The notes beneath the pieces were generated by a model. The model did no database searches and was not told the DNA's origin. It was given only the letters and a program-made list of their open reading frames with translations. Shown here in pieces: positions 1 through 9,300 of a stretch of DNA of 64,000 bases (position 1 is the first letter of the stretch; every line of letters starts with the position of its first letter). This DNA comes from Pseudomonadota bacterium. GTDB lineage: Bacteria > Pseudomonadota > Gammaproteobacteria > Burkholderiales > Rhodocyclaceae. The translations under genes were made by a program, and so were the position numbers. The stretch is from assembly GCA_018241695.1 (NCBI GenBank), contig JAFEDH010000021.1:186001-250000 (forward strand). Direction: 5' to 3'.

Positions 1-1200
1 ATTGCCGATCTGACCCACTACCGCTCGGGCCCCACCGGAACCTCCCTGCTGGGCGGCTTGGGCGCCGACGTGATCAAGATCGAATCCATCCAGCGTGTCG
101 ATGGCTTCCGCCTCTACAATACGCTGGACCCGAAGAATCCCGATTTTTATGAAATGGGGTCGTATTTCAATGCCGCCAACACCAACAAGCGTGGCATCAC
201 GCTGGATCTGCAAACGCCGCGTGGCAAGGAGCTGTTCCTGGAGTTGGTGAAGCAGAGCGATGTCGTGATCGACAATTTTTCGGCCCGTGTCATGGGATCG
301 CTCGGCCTCGGGTACGAAAAGCTGAAGGAAGTGAACCCGGACATCATCGTGGTGTCGATGTCATGTTTCGGGCAGACCGGCCCCTGGCGCGATTTCGTCG
401 GCTTCGGCTACGTGTTCGACCAATGCAGCGGAGCCGCCGCCGCATCGGGCTACGAAGGAGGGCCGCCCACACACATGATGGCGGCTTCGGACGTCACCGC
501 CGGCATTACCGCGGTCTATGCCATCCTGCTTGCTCTGGCGGAGCGGCGCCGCACCGGGCGGGGACAGTTCATCGACATGTCCCAGGTTGAAGCACTGGCC
601 TTCCTGCTCGGCCCGCAGATCATCGACTATCAGGTCACCGGGGAAATGCGTTCACGCATGGGCAACCACCACCCGACCTTTGCCCCGCACAACACCTTTC
701 CCTGTCAGGGAGATGACGAGTGGGTGACCATCTCGATCCAGTCCGACGCACAGTGGGCTGCGCTCGTCGAAGCCATGGGCAGCCCCGAATGGACGGCTGA
801 CGAGCGATACGGCACCGTGCTTGCACGCAAGAAACATGAAAGCGAGATCGACGTCCGGCTGGCCGGGTGGACCCGGGGGCAGGACAAGCGCAACGTGATG
901 ACCCGGCTGCAGCAATCCGGCATCTCCTGCGGCGCCGTACTCAAGCCCCGCGATCTTCTCGACGATCCGCAAATGGAAGCACGCGAAATGCACCGGAAGC
1001 TGGCGCGGGAATTTGTCGGCGAGCATCGCTACCCGGATTTTCCGCTGCATTTTTCCGATGCCCGTTGCGAGCAGCGCATGCCCGCGCCCACGCTCGGTCA
1101 GCACAATGAGGAAGTACTGGGCGGGCTGCTCGGTCTCGACACCGATGAAATTGAAAAGCTGCGTCAGGAGAAAATCATCGGAACCCGGCCGCTGCGCTGA
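1..1200 (+). CDS. CaiB/BaiF (family III) CoA-transferase, 5' partial
   Basis: Reading frame open from the first base, so the start lies upstream; 399 residues are visible and probably only about ten are missing compared with family members. The N-terminal GADVIKIE block (about residues 21-28) and the GRGQFIDMSQVE block (about residue 190, with the Asp that carries the CoA in this family) identify a family III CoA-transferase. Such enzymes move CoA between organic acids, usually during activation of acids for beta-oxidation-like breakdown. The substrate cannot be read from sequence. The gene ends 84 bp before the convergent ttcA. A GTG or TTG near base 58 is not a real start because the homology continues upstream of it. 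Its catabolic partners are presumably upstream, outside the window. Confidence 0.93.
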   Translation: MADLTHYRSGPTGTSLLGGLGADVIKIESIQRVDGFRLYNTLDPKNPDFYEMGSYFNAANTNKRGITLDLQTPRGKELFLELVKQSDVVIDNFSARVMGSLGLGYEKLKEVNPDIIVVSMSCFGQTGPWRDFVGFGYVFDQCSGAAAASGYEGGPPTHMMAASDVTAGITAVYAILLALAERRRTGRGQFIDMSQVEALAFLLGPQIIDYQVTGEMRSRMGNHHPTFAPHNTFPCQGDDEWVTISIQSDAQWAALVEAMGSPEWTADERYGTVLARKKHESEIDVRLAGWTRGQDKRNVMTRLQQSGISCGAVLKPRDLLDDPQMEAREMHRKLAREFVGEHRYPDFPLHFSDARCEQRMPAPTLGQHNEEVLGGLLGLDTDEIEKLRQEKIIGTRPLR

Positions 1201-1284
1201 TCGACCGGCATGACGCGGCGGCGCGGTCAGCGCCGGCACCCGCGGCAACCGTCGGACTACGAACCCAGGGCGCCCGGATTCAGA

Positions 1285-2232
1285 TCAGCCCGGCTCAGAG
1301 GCCGTACATCCATCCTCCGTGATGAGCGGGAATATCGCGGGATCGGTGAAGGTTTCGGGATCGAAGGCCTTGTCACCCTCGGGGTTCGGCACGCCCGTCG
1401 CTTCGAGATGGTGAAAATCATGCAGATCACGATCCATCAGATGGGAAGGAACCACCCGGCTCAGACTGCGGAACAGGTTCTTGATCCGGCCCGGGAAACG
1501 CTTGTCCCAGTCCTGCAGCATCGCCTTCACGTTCTGCCGCTGCATGTTCTCCTGGCTGCCGCACAGATTGCAGGGGATGATGGGGAACTGCTGCAGTTCC
1601 GCCCAGGCCGCGAGATCAGATTCGCGGCAGTAGGCGAGCGGGCGGATCACGATATGGCGGCCATCGTCCGACACCAGCTTGGGCGGCATCGCCTTGATCT
1701 TGCTGCCGAAGAACATGTTGAGGAAAAGGGTTTCCAGAATGTCGTCACGATGGTGGCCCAGCGCAATCCGGGTGGCGCCAAGTTCGTCGGCCACGCGATA
1801 CAGGATGCCGCGGCGCAGGCGCGAGCACAGGCTGCAGGTGGTCTTGCCCTCGGGCACCACGCGCTTGACGATGGAATAGGTATCCTGCTCCTCGATATGA
1901 AAGTCCACGCCGATGGAACGCAGATAGCCAGGCAGCACATGCTCGGGGAAACCCGGCTGCTTCTGGTCGAGATTCACCGCCACGATTGAAAAGCGGATCG
2001 GCGCATGGGCCTGCAGATAGCGCAGGATATCGAGCAGGGCATAAGAATCCTTGCCGCCGGAAAGGCAGACCATGACCCTGTCGCCGTCGCCGATCATGTT
2101 GAAGTCGGCGACCGCCTGGCCCACGTCGCGCCGCAGGCGTTTGGCCAGCTTGTTGCCCTCGATGCGTGTCCGCTCGGCCTGACGGGCGGTGGGAGCAATG
2201 GTAGCGGTGGTGGTGGCCTGGAGTGTGGTCAT
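1285..2232 (-). CDS. ttcA: tRNA 2-thiocytidine(32) synthetase TtcA
   Basis: Cytosolic Fe-S enzyme that thiolates cytidine 32 of certain tRNAs. The 315-residue protein has the ATP pyrophosphatase P-loop SGGKDS at residues 58-63, a CSLC pair at 133-136 and a CNLC pair at 221-224; the pairs supply cysteines for the [4Fe-4S] cluster and sulfur transfer. Its ATG overlaps the stop of the upstream pteridine reductase gene as ATGA (2229-2232), so the two are translationally coupled. Length and motifs match the family; the first about 25 residues are poorly conserved, so a slightly later start is possible. Confidence 0.95.
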   Translation of the reverse strand: MTTLQATTTATIAPTARQAERTRIEGNKLAKRLRRDVGQAVADFNMIGDGDRVMVCLSGGKDSYALLDILRYLQAHAPIRFSIVAVNLDQKQPGFPEHVLPGYLRSIGVDFHIEEQDTYSIVKRVVPEGKTTCSLCSRLRRGILYRVADELGATRIALGHHRDDILETLFLNMFFGSKIKAMPPKLVSDDGRHIVIRPLAYCRESDLAAWAELQQFPIIPCNLCGSQENMQRQNVKAMLQDWDKRFPGRIKNLFRSLSRVVPSHLMDRDLHDFHHLEATGVPNPEGDKAFDPETFTDPAIFPLITEDGCTASEPG

Positions 2233-2981
2233 AGCTGGGCGGTCCTGCCCCCGTCCACGTTGATCACCTGCCCGGTGATGAAGGGGGCATCAAAAAGCAG
2301 GAATTTTACGGTATTCGCGATATCCGCCGGGGAGCCGATCCTTTTGAGCGGGGTCAGGCGCAGGATCTCGTCCTGTTCCTCCTGCGGAAAATCATCGCCG
2401 GCATCCGGCCAGATGATGGCGCCTGGCGCCACGGCATTCACCCGTACCTCGGGTGCCAGTTCGACGGCCAGGGCGCGCGTGAGACCCATCAGGCCCGCCT
2501 TGGCTGCGGTATACAGGGGATAGCCCCGGAGCGGCCGCTCGGCATGGATGTCGGTGATGTTCACAATGGCGCCGCTTCCAGCCCGCAAGGCCGGGGCCAG
2601 TGCCTGCGAGAGCAGCAGGGGACCGCGCAGATTGCTGCCGGCAAGGGTTTCCCACGCCGCGCCATCGATGCTGCCCAGCGGTGTGCGGAAAAAACTGGAA
2701 GCATTATTGACCACACCATCGATCCTGCTGAAGGCCGACAGGGCCGCTTGCGCCACGATGGCCGGCCCTGCGGGATCGGCGAGATCACCTTGCACCAGGG
2801 CGGCTGTGCCAACGCGTAGCGCATTCAATTCACTCCCCAGCGTGCGCGCCGCTTCACCCGAACTACGATGGTGGATCACCACTCGGGCGCCAGCGGCATG
2901 GAGAATGCGGGCGATCTCCGCACCGATGCGACGGGCGGCACCGGTAACGAGGATGACAGGGGCTTGATCGAGGGGCGTCAT
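2229..2981 (-). CDS. SDR-family pteridine reductase
   Basis: Short-chain dehydrogenase/reductase of 250 residues. The cofactor motif TGAARRIG (residues 13-20) carries the double Arg typical of pteridine reductases and FolM-like dihydromonapterin reductases, which use NADPH. An NNAS loop, the catalytic YTAAK and a C-terminal [11 protein letters not shown] are present. It probably reduces a pterin such as dihydrofolate or dihydromonapterin in the cytosol. The first gene of a two-gene unit with ttcA (4 bp overlap). Assignment to pteridine reductase rather than a generic SDR rests on the TGAARRIG motif and the pairing with ttcA, which I recall as common in betaproteobacteria. Confidence 0.85.
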   Translation of the reverse strand: MTPLDQAPVILVTGAARRIGAEIARILHAAGARVVIHHRSSGEAARTLGSELNALRVGTAALVQGDLADPAGPAIVAQAALSAFSRIDGVVNNASSFFRTPLGSIDGAAWETLAGSNLRGPLLLSQALAPALRAGSGAIVNITDIHAERPLRGYPLYTAAKAGLMGLTRALAVELAPEVRVNAVAPGAIIWPDAGDDFPQEEQDEILRLTPLKRIGSPADIANTVKFLLFDAPFITGQVINVDGGRTAQL

Positions 2982-3038
2982 GGCATGGCAGGATTTGCTC
3001 TGTTGTGCATTTTACCGCCCCGTCATGAAGCGTCAGGG

Positions 3039-3833
3039 CTATGCCGCCGGCAGCCGGTCGAGCAGACGCGCGGCTGCGGCAAAACCGAAGCTGGCGGTCA
3101 CCATCACTGACGAGCCATACCCCGCGCAATTGAGGCCCTGCGGCCCGCCTTCGGGCATCTCGCACTCCCCGCCACCGGGCCGCACGACCGGTTCGGGGGA
3201 ATACACGCAATCGACACCGAATTTCTTTTTCGGCTCCCGCGGGAAGCCGTATTCCTTGCGCAGCCGTGCCCGTACCCGGGAAGCCAGTGGATCCTGTGTC
3301 GTGCGCGACAGATCATCCACCACCAGGCGGGCGGGATCGGTACGCCCCCCGGCGCCCCCGGTCGTCACTACCGGGATTCCCGCCCGACGGCAGTGCGCGA
3401 TCAGGGCCGCCTTGGCGCGCACCTGATCAATCGCATCGATGACACCATCGCAGGTAGGGATCAGGCGCGCCACGTTTTCCGCATCGACGAACTCCTCCAC
3501 CATCGTCACCACACATCCCGGATGAATCGCGCCGATGCGACGGGCCATGGCCAGCACCTTGGCCTGCCCCAGCGTGTCCGACAGCGCGTGGATCTGTCGA
3601 TTGACGTTGGACTCGGCCACATGATCCAGATCGATCAGGGTCAGGAGCCCCACGCCGCTACGGGCCAGGGCTTCGGCCGCCCAGGAGCCGACTCCTCCAA
3701 TACCGACGATGCACACATGGGCGGCGGCAATGCGTTGCGCCCGCACCGCGCCGTACAGCCGGGCAATGCCGCCGAAACGGCGCTGGAGATCGGGCGTCTC
3801 ACCCCTCAGGTCAGGATCGTTCATGGCCCGCAT
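3039..3833 (-). CDS. tcdA: tRNA threonylcarbamoyladenosine dehydratase TcdA
   Basis: ThiF/E1-like ATP-dependent enzyme that cyclises t6A37 of tRNA to ct6A. The nucleotide-binding motif VGIGGVGSWAAEAL is followed by LIDLDHVAESNVNRQ, both diagnostic of the TcdA/CsdL branch. I start at the ATG at 3833 (MRAMNDPD); an ATG at 3824 is equally possible. The frame stays open to 3950 but that extension would run into the divergent methyltransferase gene at 3875 and has no similarity, so I exclude it. Expected length is about 260 residues, which fits. The divergent promoter space is only about 40 bp. Confidence 0.93.
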   Translation of the reverse strand: MRAMNDPDLRGETPDLQRRFGGIARLYGAVRAQRIAAAHVCIVGIGGVGSWAAEALARSGVGLLTLIDLDHVAESNVNRQIHALSDTLGQAKVLAMARRIGAIHPGCVVTMVEEFVDAENVARLIPTCDGVIDAIDQVRAKAALIAHCRRAGIPVVTTGGAGGRTDPARLVVDDLSRTTQDPLASRVRARLRKEYGFPREPKKKFGVDCVYSPEPVVRPGGGECEMPEGGPQGLNCAGYGSSVMVTASFGFAAAARLLDRLPAA

Positions 3834-3874
3834 TGTAAGATGCTCGCCCGTCCCCCAGTCCCCCGTCGCAGCCC

Positions 3875-5032
3875 ATGGAATCCCGCCTCCCCGAACCTTC
3901 TGCCGATGCGCAGGAGGCCAGCCGCGCCCTGGTGGATCACATCGCCGCAAAGATCGAGGCCGCTGGCGGCTGGATCAGTTTCGCCCGCTACATGGAACTC
4001 GTGCTCTACACCCCCGGCCTGGGCTATTACGCGGGGGGATCGCCCAAGTTTGGCAGCGCGGGAGATTTCGTCACCGCCCCCGAGATTTCACCCCTTTTCG
4101 GCCAGGCGCTGGCGCGCCAGATTGCGGACATCCTGATGCAGGTACCCGGCGGCGCAGTGCTGGAAGCAGGTGCGGGCAGCGGGCGCCTTGCCGCCGATCT
4201 GTTGCCCGCGCTAGCCACGCTGGGCACCATGCCCGAACGCTATTTCATTCTTGAACTCTCCGGAGAGCTGCGCGTGCGACAGCGCGAAACCCTCGCCACC
4301 CACGCACCCGAATTTCTCGACCGCGTTGAATGGCTGGATCGTCTTCCCGACCATTTCTCCGGATGCATCATCGGCAACGAGCTGCTCGACGCCATGCCCG
4401 TCCATGCCCTGGCCTGGCGTGCGGAAGGCCTGTTCGAGCGCGGCGTGACGCTCCATGCCGATGGCCTGGACTGGGCGGAAACCCCCGCGCCCGATCACCT
4501 GCGCACGCTGGCCGCCGGACTGGCGCCCGAGATTCCCTACCTCGGTGAAGTGGGGCTGGCGGCCCGGGCCTGGGTGGCCGCATGGGGTGAACGGCTGCTC
4601 CGGGGCGGGCTTTTGCTGATCGATTACGGTCTTGCGCAGCAGGAGTATTACCTGCCCCAGCGCAATGGCGGCACCCTCCGCTGCCACTACCGGCATCGCG
4701 CGCACGACAACCCGTTCTGGTGGCCCGGGTTGTCCGACATCACCACCCATGTCGATTTCACCGCTCTCGCCGAGGCGGGGCATGCCGCCGGCCTCGACGT
4801 GCTGGGCTACATCACCCAGACCGGTTTTCTGATGAACTGTGACATTGGCGATCTGCTCCTGGCGCGACAGGCAGCCAGCGATCCCGCGGCCGCAGTGCGT
4901 GCCGCGGCGGCTGTGAAAATGCTGCTCTCGCCCAATGAAATGGGGGAACTGTTCAAGGTGATCGCTTTCGGCAAAGGTATCGACAGGCCATTGCGAGGCT
5001 TTGCCCGGGGTGACCGCCTGCATGCGCTCTGA
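3875..5032 (+). CDS. SAM-dependent methyltransferase, MidA/NDUFAF7 family (COG1565)
   Basis: A 385-residue class I methyltransferase. The N-terminal block around YMELVLYTPGLGYYAGG and the SAM-binding EAGAGSGRLAADLL (about residues 92-105) are typical of the MidA family, whose mitochondrial member NDUFAF7 dimethylates an arginine of a complex I subunit. The bacterial substrate is not established. The gene is divergent from tcdA and precedes phaJ by 135 bp of AT-rich DNA, so it is probably its own transcription unit. Confidence 0.9.
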   Translation: MESRLPEPSADAQEASRALVDHIAAKIEAAGGWISFARYMELVLYTPGLGYYAGGSPKFGSAGDFVTAPEISPLFGQALARQIADILMQVPGGAVLEAGAGSGRLAADLLPALATLGTMPERYFILELSGELRVRQRETLATHAPEFLDRVEWLDRLPDHFSGCIIGNELLDAMPVHALAWRAEGLFERGVTLHADGLDWAETPAPDHLRTLAAGLAPEIPYLGEVGLAARAWVAAWGERLLRGGLLLIDYGLAQQEYYLPQRNGGTLRCHYRHRAHDNPFWWPGLSDITTHVDFTALAEAGHAAGLDVLGYITQTGFLMNCDIGDLLLARQAASDPAAAVRAAAAVKMLLSPNEMGELFKVIAFGKGIDRPLRGFARGDRLHAL

Positions 5033-5083
5033 CACCGCATGGCCACTCTCCTTGATCCTTGCGAGAGGGCAGAACCATTCGAA

Positions 5084-5111
5084 TTGCAATAGAAACAAAA
5101 ATATTTAAACA
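5084..5111 (+). promoter_or_regulatory. Candidate promoter for the phaJ-like gene
   Basis: AT-rich island in GC-rich surroundings: TTGCAA at 5084-5089, a 16 bp spacer and TAAACA at 5106-5111, about 57 bp before the ATG. An 8 bp palindrome, ATTGCAAT, overlaps the first hexamer. Assigned by eye; the -10 match is only moderate. Confidence 0.28.
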
Positions 5112-5167
5112 AAAAATAAAAGCCCTGGACTAAGATGCCTTCACCCATTTTGTGTGGAGGATCAGGC

Positions 5168-5608
5168 ATGAGCACCACCCAGGAACGTTTTATCGAGGAT
5201 CTGGCAACGGGCATGACGGCCGCCATTGCCAAAACCATTACCGAAGCCGACATCGTCCTGTTTGCAGCGGTTTCCACCGACATCAATCCCGTGCATCTGG
5301 ACGAGGAATTCGCGGCACAAACCATCTTTGGGGGCCGCATCGCCCATGGCATGCTGTCCGCCAGCATCATTTCCGCCGTGCTGGCCAACAAGCTGCCCGG
5401 GCCGGGGGCGATTTACATGAGCCAGACCATGCGCTTCGTGGCGCCGGTCAGAATCGGTGACACGGTCACGGCGCGGGTCACCGTCAAGGATGTCCTGACA
5501 GAAAAAAAGCGCGTCGTGCTCGAAACGGTCTGCTCGGTGCGCGGCAAACCCGTGGTGGAGGGTGAGGCAACGGTGATGTTCCCTTCCCGGAGCGGGCAGA
5601 AAAAATAG
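5168..5608 (+). CDS. phaJ: MaoC-like (R)-specific enoyl-CoA hydratase
   Basis: A 146-residue hot-dog-fold hydratase that adds water to trans-2-enoyl-CoA to give (R)-3-hydroxyacyl-CoA. The catalytic pair is visible in DINPVHLD: Asp38 and His43, with the same five-residue spacing as in PhaJ enzymes. The start is the ATG at 5168, preceded by GGAGG at 5156-5160; an in-frame ATG at 5135 has no such site. It stands alone between a methyltransferase and a terminator. It could feed (R)-3-hydroxyacyl-CoA to the PHA synthase at 52.3 kb, or act in another acyl-CoA route; the symbol reflects the family rather than proven PHA supply. Confidence 0.87.
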   Translation: MSTTQERFIEDLATGMTAAIAKTITEADIVLFAAVSTDINPVHLDEEFAAQTIFGGRIAHGMLSASIISAVLANKLPGPGAIYMSQTMRFVAPVRIGDTVTARVTVKDVLTEKKRVVLETVCSVRGKPVVEGEATVMFPSRSGQKK

Positions 5609-5631
5609 TTTCCTCGTACTTCGCTCCCATG

Positions 5632-5660
5632 AAAAATGCCGGCACAGGGCCGGCATTTTT
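5632..5660. terminator. Bidirectional intrinsic terminator
   Basis: Perfect 12 bp inverted repeat AAAAATGCCGGC / GCCGGCATTTTT with a 5 nt loop. It has an A-run on one side and a T-run on the other, so it can end transcripts from both the phaJ-like gene (plus) and the FecR gene (minus), which converge here. Confidence 0.9.
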
Positions 5661-5692
5661 CATGGGGTGATTTCCCGGGCGGAGTGTGGTGC

Positions 5693-6391
5693 TCAGAACT
5701 TGCAGGTGCTCTGGTTGTCCTTGCCGATCCCGCCACCGATGGCCTTGGGAATATCCACCTTCTGCCCACCCACGATCAGCACTGGCGGCTGATCCACAGC
5801 CTTGACGAAGGCGAACTGCCCGGCATTGACGATCACCTCGCCCGCCGTGTTGTGGACCACCACGGCACCCTCGGTCACATCCACATGCAATCCCGGCGCG
5901 CCGCCGCAGCCATCCTCGCAGAGGCCAAGGTTCGTGCCGCGAATACCGATCGTCGCCGTCGGTGTGCTGAAGGAGACTTTTTCCCGGTTGCGCTTGCCGA
6001 TCAGGCCGGTGATCGCGCGCAGGCTGCCCTTGAGCAGGCCGATGATGGCGCTGTCAGATTCCGGTTTGGCCTGATCGTAGCTGAACGCCTCCACCTTGAC
6101 CTGGCTGTTGGGGCGCATCACCACCTCACCGCCATCGACAAATTTGACGCGGGCATAAGTATCGGACTGGGTGGTCAGTGTATCGCCGCCCTGAATCTCG
6201 GACTTCACCGCCAGCAGGCGGGTCGACCCGTCGGCGCGCTTGACCGAAAGAGTCCCGGAGAGATGGGTGATCTGGCCCGCCTGCGACGACCATGCACAGG
6301 CCGCGAGCAGGGACAGCGCGACACCCGCCGCGAGCCGGACAGCGCCCGCCCTAGGTGCAGGTATTCTTGGCATCCTGTTTATCTTGATCAT
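5693..6391 (-). CDS. Exported FecR-domain protein, third gene of the TPS operon
   Basis: With the ATG at 6391 (preceded by AAGGGAAGAG) the protein has 232 residues. It has a positively charged N-terminus, a hydrophobic stretch ending in LLAAC (a possible lipobox, Cys32) and then a FecR domain: GTLSVKRADGSTR, GGDTLTTQSDTYARVKF and STPTATIGIRGT are typical blocks. Unlike the anti-sigma protein FecR it has no cytoplasmic N-terminal domain, and no sigma factor is nearby. It overlaps the 3' end of the TpsA gene by 41 bp, so both are likely co-translated. It may be a periplasmic or outer-membrane accessory of secretion or surface attachment (inference). The C-terminus ends QSTCKF, with a Cys three residues from the end. 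Confidence 0.8.
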   Translation of the reverse strand: MIKINRMPRIPAPRAGAVRLAAGVALSLLAACAWSSQAGQITHLSGTLSVKRADGSTRLLAVKSEIQGGDTLTTQSDTYARVKFVDGGEVVMRPNSQVKVEAFSYDQAKPESDSAIIGLLKGSLRAITGLIGKRNREKVSFSTPTATIGIRGTNLGLCEDGCGGAPGLHVDVTEGAVVVHNTAGEVIVNAGQFAFVKAVDQPPVLIVGGQKVDIPKAIGGGIGKDNQSTCKF

Positions 6392-9300
6392 TTCTCTTCC
6401 CTTCGGATTGATCCTTGCGCTTGTTGTCCTTGTCATCTTCGGACTTGCGGCTGGCTGCCAGGCCATTCACTACCTGGTCGATGACCCGTGTCGCGGTCGG
6501 ACCGGTGGTGTTATCCGTATTCGTATTCCCGGGCACAGGCACGACAGCACCGTAGTAGTTGATCACCAGGCCATTCCCGGGCGTGGCGGGCACGGTGGCG
6601 GCCGACGGATTCACGACGAAGAAGCCGCTACCGCCCGCAACCGTGGTCAGGGTTGACGCTCCGTCGATGGTGACGCCGCCGGAACTCAGGGAGGTGAAGT
6701 TGAGCGTCGCGGTGTGCCCATCCTGCGTCAGCACATCCGTCTTGATAAAGGAAGGTGTCAGGCCCTTGGCGGAATTGAGCACCACCTGGGCATTCGCGCC
6801 GGTGAGCGTCATGCTCACATCGTCACCCGACTGAATGTAGGAGCCATTGTTCAGCGTGATGTTGCCGCCGCTGACCACCAGGCTCACCATGGGCGCCGCG
6901 ACACCGTTTCCGGTCACGATCGAACTGGCGTCATCCAGGCTCACATTGCCGGCCACGATGGCCACACCGCTGCTGCCCAGCACCTGGCTGTTGGTATCCA
7001 TGCTGAAGCCGCCTCCGCTGGCGAGCACCATATTGGCGGCGCCTCCCGCCGGATTGGCGCTGTTCGACGTGTACACCTCGGTGTAGACGAATGCCATCGG
7101 CCCGGCGGCGGTCATGGACACGGAGTTGCTTCCGCCCAGGCTGGAGTTGGTCGCGGTCAGCGCGCCGGTGGTCACCACCGACAGCTTGTTGGCCGCGTTC
7201 AGGCTTGCATTGTTGAAGCTGGCACTGCCACCCGCATTGACGGTAATGTTGTTACCGCTCATGCTCGCACCGACAAAGTTCAGCGCCCCGCCCGACTGCA
7301 ACATCAGATCGTACGGCAACACTGGACCACCTTCACCGGCGGAGAGTGTCGGAGAGGATGTGGCATTCAGATAGCCGGCCGCACCAAAGCTGATCAGGCC
7401 GCCGGACGGTGAGGTGGAGAAGTTGCCACCATTCACGGTGAGATTGCCGCCCGTGATGACCGTCACCCCACCACTGGCGCCGTTTTCAACCAGATTCAGG
7501 TACTGGGTGAAAAGGTCACCGCTGTTGGTGAAGGTGATGCCCCCCCCGGCGGAAGAATTATCCGCAAGATAGACGCCCATCGAGGGCTGGGCGCCCAGGT
7601 TGCGTACCGAGATGCCGCCATTGGTAGCAGCCCCCGATGCCACCGACGCGTTGATCAGAGAGCTCGCCGCGGTATCCAGGCTGATGGCCGGCCCGCCACC
7701 CGAGCCGCCGAACTGGCTGATCAGGGTAAGGCTGCCGGCGGTCACATTGGGTGCGCTGCCGTTGCCGTCCATAATCGCGCCGCCGGCCTCCAGGCTCACG
7801 GTGGAACCCGCCGCATTGATGGTGCCGACGGTCAGGTTCATGCCGGAGTACACGGGGGCACCGGTGCCGGTTACTCCCATGCCGGCGCCGGCGGTAAATG
7901 TAGCGCCGGGAGATGTCATCGTGGTGACGCCATTCAGGGTCACGCTGCCCATGCCAAAGAGATTCGCCATCCCCCCCGTCACCAGCAGCGTGCCGGTGTT
8001 TTGCGTAACGTTGCCGGCGCCGCCCAAGGCGATACCGCGCAACGCCCGGGCGTCAAGCGTATCGGTCGAGATACTGGCGCCGCTCAGGTCGAGATTGCCA
8101 CCGGCGAAGGTTTGGGCAAAAGAGGAGTTGTCGTTGAAATATCCCAAAGCCGGGCCGCCGCCGTAAAAAGCCAGCGTGCCGGCGGCAAGGACGGTCTTGC
8201 CAACACTGGTCAGCGAGCCATTGACGGTCACGGAGCTGTCCCCGATGATGGTGATGCCCGTCGGACCGGGGTAGGCGGGATCGGTGATCGTACTTCCCGC
8301 CGCCACGGTGATATTGCCTTTTGCGGGATTGTTCGACATCCCCGCGCTGGCACCGAGTTCGATCATGCCGGAATTGATCGTGACGGAACTGCCGAGCGAG
8401 AGATTGCCGCCCAACGTGCTCGCACAGAAGGCTTCAGGGCAGTAGGAGGGGTATCCGGGAAGGCGGACTCCCGCCAGGGCTCCGACACTGCCGGCACCCA
8501 TCCCCAGATTACCGATCGTCAGACCCTGCCCTCCTGCGGGGGCGCCGAGTACAAGATTGCCGCCTCCGTACAGGTTGACAGTGGTGGATGCCACGGAACC
8601 ATCTGCCATGCTGCCAATGGCAACCGGCGCGGTACTGTCATCGATCACGAGGTCGGCGGGACCGGAATATAAATTTATGGTAGCGCCGTACACCGTGGAA
8701 CCGGTACCGACCCGTAACCCTCCACCACCACCGCCCAGGCTGATGCCACCACCATACTGAGTGTAAATGGTGACATTCGCCTGGCCGCTCCGGGCGCCGA
8801 TCAGTACCGTTCCGGTATTGCCATAGTTGTCACCAGGATCGCCATTGACCGTGAAACTGCCCGGCGAGGCATAGGTACCAACATAAATATTCACGGTACC
8901 GGACTGGTTCGTGGTGGAAGCCGAGCCGATCATCACCCCACCAACGCCTGCCTCCAGTTCTACACTATGGGCAGAGATTGTTACCATCGAGCCCCCCTGC
9001 AGGGAGCCGATGAGTACCGTGCCCTGGGTCCCCGATCCACCCCCGGCAAAAAATGCGCCGCCGACAGCCAGGTTGATGTTCGTAGCGGACTTGCTGCCGA
9101 TGAAGGCCACGCCGCCAGGCGCGCCATCCGCGTCGACGCTGCTGGAACTTCCTCCCTGCATACCCAGGGCGCCGCTCACCTGAATGACCTGGGTGCTCGA
9201 TGATCCGCCGCCAATGCCGGCCACGCTGTAGGCTGCGGACCCCGCGGTGATCTGAAGCGAACTCGCCTCGACGGATTGATTACCCCCCATATTGTGCTCG

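Noticed and set aside
1215..1240. Short GC hairpin (CGGCGC / GCGCCG) between the CoA-transferase gene and ttcA
   Set aside because: Only six base pairs and no T-run; such repeats are frequent by chance in this composition.
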